Assembly: GCA_964507035.1 (NCBI GenBank) | Contig: CAZDOQ010000005.1 | Span: 1-47,332, forward strand | Reading direction: 5' to 3' | Length of the DNA stretch: 47,332 nt | DNA from: Pseudolachnospira sp964507035 | GTDB taxonomy: Bacteria > Bacillota > Clostridia > Lachnospirales > Lachnospiraceae | The notes under the pieces: model-generated | The model's input: the letters and a program-made list of their open reading frames with translations, nothing else | Told to the model about the DNA's origin: nothing | The model's database searches: none | Position numbers and translations under genes: made by a program | Part shown: positions 40,494 through 47,332 of the stretch, piece by piece | How the letters are laid out: every line of letters begins with the position of its first letter | Position numbering within the stretch: position 1 is the stretch's first letter

Positions 40494-41741
40494 ATGACGG
40501 TTGGGTTACTGGTAAAAAACATCGGTATGCTGGCCACCCCCACGGGCAGTTCTGCCCGACGGGGGTCCCGGCAGGGTGAGATACAGATCCTGAAGACCGC
40601 CTATGTGGCGGTGGGAGAGAACGGAAAGATTCTGGCCGTGGGAACCGGCCCGGTGCCGGCGGAACTTACGGAAGCCCGTCAAGTGCTGGACGCGGAAGGA
40701 AATCTGGTGACCCCCGGTTTGGTGGATGCCCACACCCACTTGATTTTTGGAGGCTGGCGGGAGCATGAGCTGGCCTTAAAACTCCACGGGGTTCCGTACT
40801 TGGAGATTTTGGCCCGAGGCGGCGGGATTCTCTCCACGGTGAAGATGACCCGGGCGGCCTCTGAGGAGGAACTGGTGGAGAAGGCAGGCAAGGCCCTTTC
40901 CGCCATGCTGGCCATGGGAACCACCACCTGCGAGGCCAAGAGCGGCTACGGTTTAAACTGGGAGACGGAGAAGAAGCAGCTGCTAGCCATCCGGAAGCTG
41001 AATGAGATTCAGCCGGTGGAGTTGTCCCCCACCTTCCTTGGTGCTCACGCCCTGCCGGAGGAGTACAAGGAGAACCGGCAGGAATATGTGCGTCTTTTGT
41101 GCGAGGAGATGATTCCCCAGGTGGCGGAGGAGAAGCTGGCCCGGTTCTGCGATGTGTTCTGTGAGACCGGCGTGTTTACCGCCGAAGAGACGGAGCAGAT
41201 TCTCCTGGCTGGTCAGCGCCATGGGCTTGCATCCAAGGTTCATGCGGATGAGATTGACCCCATTGGCGGTTCCCAGCTGGCGGGCAGGAACCACGCCATC
41301 TCTGCGGAGCATCTGATCTGCACCCCGGATGAGGGCATTGCCTCCATGGCGGCGGGAGGCACCGTGGCGGTGCTGCTGCCGGCCACTTCCTTCTACCTGG
41401 ACAAGACCTTTGCCCGGGCCAAAGATATGATGGCGGCAGGGGTGCCGGTGGCGGTGGCCACAGACTTCAACCCCGGTTCCTGCCCCAACCTGTCCCTCCA
41501 GATGGCCATGAACCTGGCCTGCTATAAGTACCGGATGACTCCGGAGGAAGTGCTCACAGCCGTGACCTTAAACGCGGCGGCGGCCATCGGCCGGGCGGAA
41601 GAGATCGGAAGCCTGGAGGTGGGCAAGCAGGGCGACCTGCTGATCTGGGACGCCCCCAATCTGGATTTCATTTTCTACCGTTTTGGCAACAACCTGGTGA
41701 AACAGGTGGTGAAGAAAGGTCAGAAGGTGGTGGAATGTTAA
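40494..41741 (+). CDS. hutI: Imidazolonepropionase
   Basis: 415 residues, amidohydrolase superfamily. The metal-binding HTHLIFGG, the substrate pocket around SGYGLNWETEKK, the metal-ligand KVHADEIDPIGG and the late ATDFNPGSCPN are all in place. It hydrolyses imidazolonepropionate to N-formimino-glutamate, which feeds the formimidoyltransferase encoded at 33694. AGGGAGGTTTTCC precedes ATG. The histidine ammonia-lyase step is not encoded in this window. Confidence 0.96.
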   Translation: MTVGLLVKNIGMLATPTGSSARRGSRQGEIQILKTAYVAVGENGKILAVGTGPVPAELTEARQVLDAEGNLVTPGLVDAHTHLIFGGWREHELALKLHGVPYLEILARGGGILSTVKMTRAASEEELVEKAGKALSAMLAMGTTTCEAKSGYGLNWETEKKQLLAIRKLNEIQPVELSPTFLGAHALPEEYKENRQEYVRLLCEEMIPQVAEEKLARFCDVFCETGVFTAEETEQILLAGQRHGLASKVHADEIDPIGGSQLAGRNHAISAEHLICTPDEGIASMAAGGTVAVLLPATSFYLDKTFARAKDMMAAGVPVAVATDFNPGSCPNLSLQMAMNLACYKYRMTPEEVLTAVTLNAAAAIGRAEEIGSLEVGKQGDLLIWDAPNLDFIFYRFGNNLVKQVVKKGQKVVEC

Positions 41742-41803
41742 CGCTATCTGCGGGGCATAGGCGTGAAGCGTACAATGGATAGGAGAACCCCAGAACAGAG
41801 GGC

Positions 41804-41832
41804 TGGTAATTCGTTCCGGACCGTGCTATAAT
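41804..41832 (+). promoter_or_regulatory. Promoter of the cation efflux gene
   Basis: TATAAT (41827-41832) extended by TGC, with a weak TGGTAA (41804-41809) at 17-bp spacing. It separates this gene from hutI. Confidence 0.55.
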
Positions 41833-41868
41833 AAAAAGAACCTTTTGTCCGGGAAAGGAACCAGCACC

Positions 41869-43044
41869 ATGACCAACCTTTTGGTGAAATTGTTTGTGAA
41901 AGACTATCAAAATGTGGAAACCCCGTCGGTTCGGACTGCCTACGGGGTTTTGTCCAGCCTGACGGGGATTGTCTGCAATCTGGTCCTCTTTGGGGTGAAG
42001 CTGGCGGTGGGAGCGGTGCTTCGGAGTATCTCCGTCATCTCCGACGCCTTCAACAACCTGTCCGACGCCGCCTCCTCCATCATCAGCTTTGTGGGGGTGA
42101 AGCTGGCGGAGAAACCGGCGGACAAGGCGCACCCCTTTGGCCACGGCCGGGTCGAATATATTGCGGCGCTGATCGTCTCCTTCCTGATCCTGGAAGTGGG
42201 CTGGACCTTTTTCAAGAGTTCGGTGGATAAAATCCGGAATCCGGAGGAACTGAACTTCAGCCTGGTCTCCGTGGGAATTCTGTGTCTGTCTGTGGGCTTA
42301 AAGCTGTGGCTGGCTTTCTTCAACCGAAAGCTGGGAGACCGCATCCACTCCTCGGTGATGAAGGCTACGGCAGCGGACTCTCTGGGGGATGTGCTGGCCA
42401 CCGGCGCCACCATTGTCTCCGTGCTGATCTATGGCTTGGCCGGGGTGAACGTGGACGGCTACATTGGCCTGCTGGTGTCCGTGGTGGTGATGGCGGCAGG
42501 ATTCAACATCGCCAAAGAGACCCTGGAGCCTCTGATCGGCTCCGCCATAGACCCGGAAGTGTACGACCGGATCACCCACTTTGTGGAGGGGTATGAGGGG
42601 ATCATTGGAAGCCATGATCTGCTTGTTCACAACTACGGCCCTTCCCGGAGCATGGCCTCCATCCACGCGGAGGTTCCGGGGGATGTGGATGTGATGCAGT
42701 CCCATGAACTCATTGACCGGATCGAGCGGGAGGCCAAGGAAAAGCTGGGGATTGTGCTGGTGATTCACATGGACCCGGTGGAGACCAACAACCCGGAGGT
42801 GGCGCGGATCAAGGCTTTGGTGGAGGAAGTGCTGGACCAGATTGACCCGGAACTGCGCTTTCATGACCTGCGGATCATTCAGGGCAAGAACCGGATCAAT
42901 GTGATCTTTGACATGGTGGTCTCCTACGGGCTCTCCGTCAAGGAAACAGACGCCTTAAAGGCGGAGATTGAGCGGCGGCTCCAGGAACAGGATGGCCGGT
43001 GCCGCTGCGTGGTCACGGTGGACCGGGCCTTTGACCGGCGGTGA
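41869..43044 (+). CDS. Cation diffusion facilitator, probable Mn(II) exporter type
   Basis: 391 residues from ATG 41869 (AAAGGAACC upstream). Six transmembrane helices are followed by a cytoplasmic ZT-dimer domain from about residue 215, extended by about 100 residues beyond a compact CDF. The transport-site residues are Asn62/Asp66 in helix 2 (FNNLSD) and Asp170/Asp174 in helix 5 (AADSLGD). This N-D-D-D set is the one reported for MntE-type manganese exporters, rather than the His-containing zinc site. Specificity is inference from these four positions. It probably exports metal in exchange for protons. Confidence 0.9.
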   Translation: MTNLLVKLFVKDYQNVETPSVRTAYGVLSSLTGIVCNLVLFGVKLAVGAVLRSISVISDAFNNLSDAASSIISFVGVKLAEKPADKAHPFGHGRVEYIAALIVSFLILEVGWTFFKSSVDKIRNPEELNFSLVSVGILCLSVGLKLWLAFFNRKLGDRIHSSVMKATAADSLGDVLATGATIVSVLIYGLAGVNVDGYIGLLVSVVVMAAGFNIAKETLEPLIGSAIDPEVYDRITHFVEGYEGIIGSHDLLVHNYGPSRSMASIHAEVPGDVDVMQSHELIDRIEREAKEKLGIVLVIHMDPVETNNPEVARIKALVEEVLDQIDPELRFHDLRIIQGKNRINVIFDMVVSYGLSVKETDALKAEIERRLQEQDGRCRCVVTVDRAFDRR

Positions 43045-43069
43045 TGGGTCCTGCCGAGTATGGCGATTC

Positions 43070-44215
43070 CTATACCACCGAGGGCTCCAACAAAAGCTGC
43101 CCCGTCTGGAAGCGTTCGGTACGGAACCGGCGAATATCCAGAGAATCGTTCTGACCGGTCAGTGCATTGGCCAGTAGAATCGCAACCCGTGGAGCCACCA
43201 TGAATCCATGTCCGGAAAAGCCGCAGACCGTAACCAGTCCCTCCGCCTGGCAGGAGGGCTGTATGACAGGATTCCGGTCAGGGCTTAAATCATACTGTCC
43301 GGCCCACTGGCGCACAACCCTTAGATGCCGGAGAGGAGGCAGCGCTTCGCAGATGGTAGCGCAGCATCGCTCCAAAAACTGCCAGCTGGAATGGAAGTTG
43401 TGGCTGGAGGCCTCGTGAGGGCCAATTCCCATGACAAAGCTGCCGTGGGGTGTTTGCTGCACATAATAGGAGCGCTGGAAGGACATGACCATGCAATCCA
43501 GCAAGGGAGCCACCGGTTCTGTGACCAGGGCTTGATGGCGTTCCGGAACCACCGGAATGGCATCGCCAACCATGGCCGCAATTTCCGGCGCCCTGGTCCC
43601 TGCGCAGTTGATCACCGTGGAAGCCTCTACGGTCCCCTGGTCTGTTTGCACACCGGAAATTTTTCCGTTTTGGGTCAAAAGGCCGGTCACCCGGGTATAG
43701 GTGGCGATTTCCACTCCCATCCTCTGGGCTCCCTGTGCATAAGCTAAAGTGCAGTGAAAAGGGTTGGCATGTCCGTCTTTTTCGCAGAAAGTGGCGCCGT
43801 ATACGCCTTCTGTATTCAAAAATGGGACGATCTCCCGGGCTTCTTTTGGGTCCAAGGCCTTGGAAGAAATGCCCAGCCGGTGCTGGACCGCCAGATTTTC
43901 CTGGAATTGTGTCCATTCTTTCTCTGTGTAAGCCACCAGGAGATAACCTCCCTGGTGCAGGCCGCAATCTCCGCCATAGCCGGTATATTCCTCCAGATGT
44001 TCAAAAATCTCTGTACTTTCCAGGGACAACCGTGCGTTCAACTCAGATCCCCACTGCTGCCGGATGCCGGCCCCGCAGCGGCCGGTGGCTCCAGAGGTCA
44101 GGTAGCCTTTTTCTATCAGCAAAATATTGGTAACGCCGCGTTTGGCCAACTCAAAAGCTGTGGCGCAGCCCACAATTCCCCCTCCAATGATAATGACATC
44201 GTATCCTTTTTTCAC
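43070..44215 (-). CDS. FAD-dependent dehydrogenase beta subunit (DAO family)
   Basis: 381 residues from GTG 44215, set by AGGAGGGG and by the GTGA overlap with the preceding gene. It begins with the dinucleotide fold DVIIIGGGIVGCATAFELA and belongs to the glycine/D-amino-acid oxidase family, which includes the catalytic subunits of sarcosine oxidase, hydroxyproline dehydrogenase and archaeal proline dehydrogenase. The late CGFSGHGFM segment contacts the flavin. It is the substrate-oxidising part of the complex encoded by this operon. The likely substrate is proline-, hydroxyproline- or sarcosine-like; sequence alone does not decide. Confidence 0.88.
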   Translation of the reverse strand: MKKGYDVIIIGGGIVGCATAFELAKRGVTNILLIEKGYLTSGATGRCGAGIRQQWGSELNARLSLESTEIFEHLEEYTGYGGDCGLHQGGYLLVAYTEKEWTQFQENLAVQHRLGISSKALDPKEAREIVPFLNTEGVYGATFCEKDGHANPFHCTLAYAQGAQRMGVEIATYTRVTGLLTQNGKISGVQTDQGTVEASTVINCAGTRAPEIAAMVGDAIPVVPERHQALVTEPVAPLLDCMVMSFQRSYYVQQTPHGSFVMGIGPHEASSHNFHSSWQFLERCCATICEALPPLRHLRVVRQWAGQYDLSPDRNPVIQPSCQAEGLVTVCGFSGHGFMVAPRVAILLANALTGQNDSLDIRRFRTERFQTGQLLLEPSVV

Positions 44216-44502
44216 CGGGAATCCCCTCCTTCCTGAAACGCTTTCGCAAGAATTCCCATAGAGACTGGTTTCACGGGAGGACGGGAGGTGGGAATCAGCA
44301 CTTCTTCCAGAGGAATGTGGTAGTAGGAGGCAAGCTCCTGGGCAATGAGCATTTGGCAGGTGCGGCCCTGACAAGGACCCATGCCGGCACGGCTTACTCT
44401 CTTGATTTCATCAATGGTATGGCAGCCATTTTGAATGCACTCCCGTACCTTTTCTTGGGTGATATCTTCACAGCGGCACAGCACGACGGTCTTGTCACAC
44501 AT
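44212..44502 (-). CDS. BFD-like [2Fe-2S] protein of the dehydrogenase complex
   Basis: 96 residues from ATG 44502, with GGAGGTGAAC upstream. The cysteine pattern is VLCRCEDIT with a later GPCQGRTC, a bacterioferritin-associated-ferredoxin-type [2Fe-2S] site. In the Thermococcus proline dehydrogenase a similar small subunit (PdhX) sits between the ferredoxin and beta subunits, the position it has here. It would relay electrons between the flavoproteins. It overlaps both neighbours, so translation is coupled. Confidence 0.88.
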   Translation of the reverse strand: MCDKTVVLCRCEDITQEKVRECIQNGCHTIDEIKRVSRAGMGPCQGRTCQMLIAQELASYYHIPLEEVLIPTSRPPVKPVSMGILAKAFQEGGDSR

Positions 44503-44992
44503 GATGTTCACCTCCCACACGAATATTTCGGATGGTCATGGCCAGTTCTTTGGGCACTTCCACCGACACCAGGTAGGTCTGATTCTTTTTTCCGCCGGTG
44601 ACTTTCCTCACCGGGTGGTATCCGCACGCTTCGCCTGCCCGGTCTAAGCACATCACCAGTTGGCCAGGTTGGGGAAGCGGCAAAAATTCATAGGGAAGCT
44701 GTATCAGCGCGCTGTTGTTTTGGTATGCCATATCCACCAGGAAAATGGCTAGACCAGGACATTGGGTCACACAGAGACCGCATCCGATACAACGGTCGAA
44801 GTCAATGACCGGGGTTCCGTTTAAGTCTGGAAGAACCTGAATCGCCTGCTGCGGACAGGATCGGCTGCATGGATTGCATGGGATTTCCTGGAAACATTCA
44901 GCAATGGCAACGGAGCCTTTTGCCAGACGGTCTTCCGGGGGAAATACCCGGATCAAATCCTCCTGGGTGGGAATTCCATCTTGCATCAACAT
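44495..44992 (-). CDS. 4Fe-4S ferredoxin-type subunit
   Basis: 165 residues from ATG 44992 (AGGAGGGACC upstream). Two cluster motifs are visible: CNPCSRSCP and CIGCGLCVTQCP. They are followed by a beta-rich C-terminal domain (about 90-165). It fits the PdhF-like electron-transfer subunit of multi-subunit amino-acid dehydrogenases. Its start lies within the 3' end of the alpha-subunit gene and its end overlaps the BFD-like gene, as expected in a tight operon. Confidence 0.88.
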   Translation of the reverse strand: MLMQDGIPTQEDLIRVFPPEDRLAKGSVAIAECFQEIPCNPCSRSCPQQAIQVLPDLNGTPVIDFDRCIGCGLCVTQCPGLAIFLVDMAYQNNSALIQLPYEFLPLPQPGQLVMCLDRAGEACGYHPVRKVTGGKKNQTYLVSVEVPKELAMTIRNIRVGGEHHV

Positions 44993-46104
44993 GTGGTAGG
45001 TCCCTCCTCTCTCCAAACTTCTCGAAGCTGGCGCATTTTGGCCAGACCGGAGCGTATTTTCCCTCCGGCAGGTCCGCTGCGGAGTTCTTCCAGTTCCGTC
45101 CGGGCCAGGCTACATTGTCTGGCAGCCTCTGCTGGTTGATAGCCCAAGGCGGCAGCGGCGGAAAAACCAGCTAACCGGCCTTCCACCATAGCCGCAGAGG
45201 CTTCCTCAATTCCCGCTGCGTCTCCGGCGGCATAGATCCCGGGAACAGTGGTCTCCAGAGAGTCGGAAACCAGAGGAACATGTCCGGATAACTCCCGGAT
45301 ATAGGCCATTTGGCAGTCAGCCTGCCGGAAAAATTGAGAGAGGGGTGTCAGCCCTACAGCCAGGCAGAGGGTATCACAGGGAATGTCCTCCTCTGTTCCA
45401 GGAACCGGTTGCCAGGCCTCATCCAGACGGCAGAGGATGACGCCCTCCAGAGAGTCTTTGCCGTAGGCGGACAGGACAGTATGGCCAGTACGAATCGGAA
45501 CCCCGGCCCGGCGGAGTTTGGAGGCATGGACCAGATAGCCTCCAATTTTAGGTGCTGCCTCTGCTACGCATACCACATCCACTCCGGCCTGCAGGAGCTG
45601 GTAAGAGACGATCAGTCCGATGTTTCCGGCCCCCACCATGACCACCCGTTTGGCAGGCTTGACCCCGGCCACATTCATGAGCGTTTGGACTGCCCCAGCC
45701 CCATATACCCCGGGCAGATCGTTGCCGGGAAATGCCAGAAATTTTTCCGCTGCTCCCACGGCCAGAATGATTTTTTGCGGGCGGATTTTTTTGTGTTGCT
45801 TCTGGTGCAGAACGGTGACAATGCCGTCCTCATAGATTCCCAACACCGTAGCCTCCGTGAGCAATTTGATTTTGGGATCAGAAGAAATTTCCTGAATCAA
45901 ACGCTGTCCAATTCGGATACCCCGGGTGCCGGCATACTGCTTCTCAGAACCAAAGAATTTGTGGGTCTGTTTGATTAGCTGCCCCCCTGGCAGGTAGTCC
46001 TGTTCGCAGACCAGTACCTGAGCGCCCAGGGATGCGGCTGCCTGGGCGGCGCAAAGACCGGCCGGTCCGCCTCCCACCACCAAAATCTCTACGTCATGAA
46101 CCAT
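44986..46104 (-). CDS. FAD/NAD(P)-dependent oxidoreductase alpha subunit
   Basis: 372 residues from ATG 46104 (AGGAGGATC upstream). The N-terminal FAD-binding fold VEILVVGGGPAGLCAA is followed by a second dinucleotide fold VVMVGAGNIGLIVS near residue 160, and a late GIYAAGDAAGIEEASAAMVEG. It matches the alpha subunits of HcnB, opine oxidase and archaeal proline dehydrogenase, which pass electrons from the beta subunit to an acceptor. A C-terminal extension carries conserved Cys/Arg residues (CSLARTELEEL) of uncertain function. The gene overlaps its upstream neighbour by 11 bp. Confidence 0.9.
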   Translation of the reverse strand: MVHDVEILVVGGGPAGLCAAQAAASLGAQVLVCEQDYLPGGQLIKQTHKFFGSEKQYAGTRGIRIGQRLIQEISSDPKIKLLTEATVLGIYEDGIVTVLHQKQHKKIRPQKIILAVGAAEKFLAFPGNDLPGVYGAGAVQTLMNVAGVKPAKRVVMVGAGNIGLIVSYQLLQAGVDVVCVAEAAPKIGGYLVHASKLRRAGVPIRTGHTVLSAYGKDSLEGVILCRLDEAWQPVPGTEEDIPCDTLCLAVGLTPLSQFFRQADCQMAYIRELSGHVPLVSDSLETTVPGIYAAGDAAGIEEASAAMVEGRLAGFSAAAALGYQPAEAARQCSLARTELEELRSGPAGGKIRSGLAKMRQLREVWREEGPTTC

Positions 46105-46426
46105 AAAGCGATCCTCCTGTTGCGGGCACCTGTCCGCGGCCGTGCTGTTCTTCCACCTTCATGCCCGCTTCCACCCGTGTCACACAAATGCGAACGTTCG
46201 GTTCTCCGTCTACGGTCATAAAGCAGGAGGAGCAGTTTCCAATGGCGCAAAACAATCCTCGGGGCCGGTGAAGTTCCGGGCTTGTGCCAAGTTTCCGGAT
46301 ACCGGCTGCATGCAGCGCGGCGGCAATGGTTTCTGATGTGTAGCCTTCTATTTCCTGGCCATTGTAGGTAAAGATTACTTTTTCACTCCGCTGAAACTGC
46401 AGAATCGGATGCTGCTCCATTCTCAT
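46094..46426 (-). CDS. [2Fe-2S] ferredoxin-type small subunit
   Basis: 110 residues. The plant-type ferredoxin motif reads GLFCAIGNCSSCFMTVDG with a later RICVTRV, giving the four cluster cysteines. It corresponds to the N-terminal ferredoxin domain of heterotetrameric sarcosine oxidase alpha, here as a separate gene. The ATG at 46426 overlaps the AraC gene stop (ATGA), with AGGAGGAAG upstream. It probably carries electrons in the dehydrogenase complex. Confidence 0.9.
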   Translation of the reverse strand: MRMEQHPILQFQRSEKVIFTYNGQEIEGYTSETIAAALHAAGIRKLGTSPELHRPRGLFCAIGNCSSCFMTVDGEPNVRICVTRVEAGMKVEEQHGRGQVPATGGSLYGS

Positions 46427-47169
46427 AGGACTTCCTCCTCGCTAAAATTTTCTAAAGATACGTTTTCGGACACGCTTTTTCGGTATTGCCTGGGGGTCAT
46501 GCCAGTTACGGATTTAAAAGCTCGGGCAAAAGAGGAACTGTTGATATACCCCACCTGCATGGCCACGTCTAAAATCCGGTAGTGGGTGGTGGCCAGAATC
46601 TCTTTGGCTTTGTCAATCCGGACCATTTGCAAGTATTCTCTGGGCATACAGCCGATTTTTCGTTTAAACCAATCTGTGAAATAGGAGGTGTTGTAATTTT
46701 CCAGAGCAGCCAGCTGCGCAATGCTGATTTCCTCTGCGTAATGGTCGTGCATGTACCGTAGAGAGGGAATCCAGTGCCGGTCCACAAACTTGTCATACAG
46801 GTAGTAAAAAAGATACCGCAGGGATTCGAGATTGCTGTCTGCCTGCTCCACTTCCTGTTTGATCAGTTGAACCAGGGGCTCCAACCGCTCGTCGATGTCC
46901 AGCGCACAGTTATCAGACAGAAAAACCAGGTCCGCAGACCGGACCATCTCTGCCGGTATGTTCAGCGTCAACGCAGTTCCCGGGCAGCTAAACTCGTGCA
47001 GGACGCCGGGTGGGACAAATCCAATTTGTGCCGGGGAAAGTGTATAAGATTTCCCCAGGAACTTGATATAAAACTCCTGCCGTAAGGGTAAAATCATGTG
47101 AGCGTGCGGATGGCTGTGAACTGTGATTTTTTCTTTGAAATTGATCGTGAAACTGGATATAACCGACAC
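46423..47169 (-). CDS. AraC-family transcriptional regulator
   Basis: 249 residues from GTG 47169, preceded by GGGGAGGG. An ATG at 47217 in the same frame is ruled out if the promoter at 47206-47214 is used, because it lies upstream of the transcript start. The N-terminal cupin-like domain has HSHPHAHMILPL. The C-terminal AraC domain has two helix-turn-helix motifs, ISIAQLAALENYNTSYFTDWF and RILDVAMQVGYINSSSFARAF. As first gene of the operon it probably senses the dehydrogenase substrate and controls its own unit. Confidence 0.93.
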   Translation of the reverse strand: MSVISSFTINFKEKITVHSHPHAHMILPLRQEFYIKFLGKSYTLSPAQIGFVPPGVLHEFSCPGTALTLNIPAEMVRSADLVFLSDNCALDIDERLEPLVQLIKQEVEQADSNLESLRYLFYYLYDKFVDRHWIPSLRYMHDHYAEEISIAQLAALENYNTSYFTDWFKRKIGCMPREYLQMVRIDKAKEILATTHYRILDVAMQVGYINSSSFARAFKSVTGMTPRQYRKSVSENVSLENFSEEEVL

Positions 47170-47205
47170 AACTCTGCCCTCCCCTTTTATACAAAAGACA
47201 GAATC

Positions 47206-47214
47206 ATTGTAGCA
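47206..47214 (-). promoter_or_regulatory. Extended -10 of the dehydrogenase operon
   Basis: On the minus strand TGCTACAAT, an extended -10 without a good -35, consistent with activator dependence. Transcription would start near 47199, about 30 nt before the GTG start. No gene is visible from 47215 to the end of the window. Confidence 0.5.
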
Positions 47215-47332
47215 CAAAAACGGGAAAAGAGTGTGCAGAAATTCATGTATAGCGGCACAGAATTACAGAAAACGGATTACGATATATTGGCATAGTTTTT
47301 ACTTGTTTTCGAGGATAAACATGATGCTTGCA

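Noticed and set aside
1..47332. CRISPR arrays, insertion sequences, phage genes, tRNA or rRNA genes
   Set aside because: No regularly spaced repeats, transposase or integrase motifs, or recognisable RNA gene sequences were seen while reading both strands.

Overview
The window looks like chromosomal DNA of an anaerobic member of the Clostridia (Bacillota), possibly Lachnospiraceae or a relative. The clues are strong AGGAGG-type ribosome-binding sites, extended -10 promoters, a V/A-type ATPase operon, the housekeeping run DUF4364 / rho / rpmE / DUF1385 / prmC / prfA, and fermentative amino-acid catabolism genes. I saw no rRNA, tRNA, insertion sequence, phage gene or CRISPR array.

Layout. (1) 1-7755: a cell-surface locus that is visibly less GC-rich than the rest. 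It encodes an HtrA-like protease (cut by the window edge), a GT2-GtrA fusion, a phosphodiester glycosidase, a small membrane protein, an OmpR-type two-component system, a DUF4956 membrane protein and a large Cthe_2159-like (DUF4353) lipoprotein. A direct-repeat operator/promoter lies between the kinase and DUF4956 genes. (2) 7756-8001: a gene-free junction with no recognisable gene. (3) 8002-18441: housekeeping genes: DUF4364 (minus), rho with a repeat-rich disordered insert, rpmE, DUF1385, prmC, prfA, a PQ-loop-like protein, VanZ, argS (minus), a uracil/xanthine permease and thioredoxin. (4) 18442-24583: an oligopeptide ABC transporter operon with an elaborate promoter and leader and an internal terminator after the binding-protein gene. 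(5) 24930-33574: a nine-gene V/A-ATPase operon (G/H-like, C, I, K, F, E, A, B, D). (6) 33612-41741: histidine/urocanate degradation (glutamate formimidoyltransferase, cyclodeaminase, urocanate hydratase, imidazolonepropionase) with a 952-residue BTAD/STAND/TPR regulator in the middle. (7) 41869-43044: a CDF metal exporter. (8) 43070-47169, minus strand: an AraC regulator followed by five genes for a flavin/iron-sulfur dehydrogenase resembling the dye-linked proline/hydroxyproline dehydrogenases.

The most interesting signal is in region 6. The two catabolic transcription units start from promoters with the same unusual build: two TTGACRR heptamers 11 bp apart, the second 9 bp before the -10 hexamer. 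That is the layout bound by SARP-type regulators in Streptomyces, and a SARP-like regulator gene lies between the two units. I infer a SARP-type control circuit for histidine catabolism in a Clostridium-like bacterium. An equivalent geometry with a different heptamer (TTCAATG/TTCAATC) sits directly downstream of the two-component system in region 1, where the OmpR-type regulator is the obvious candidate to bind it.

Limits: all family calls come from reading motifs by eye. No database search, folding or alignment was run, and promoter and hairpin calls are pattern-based.
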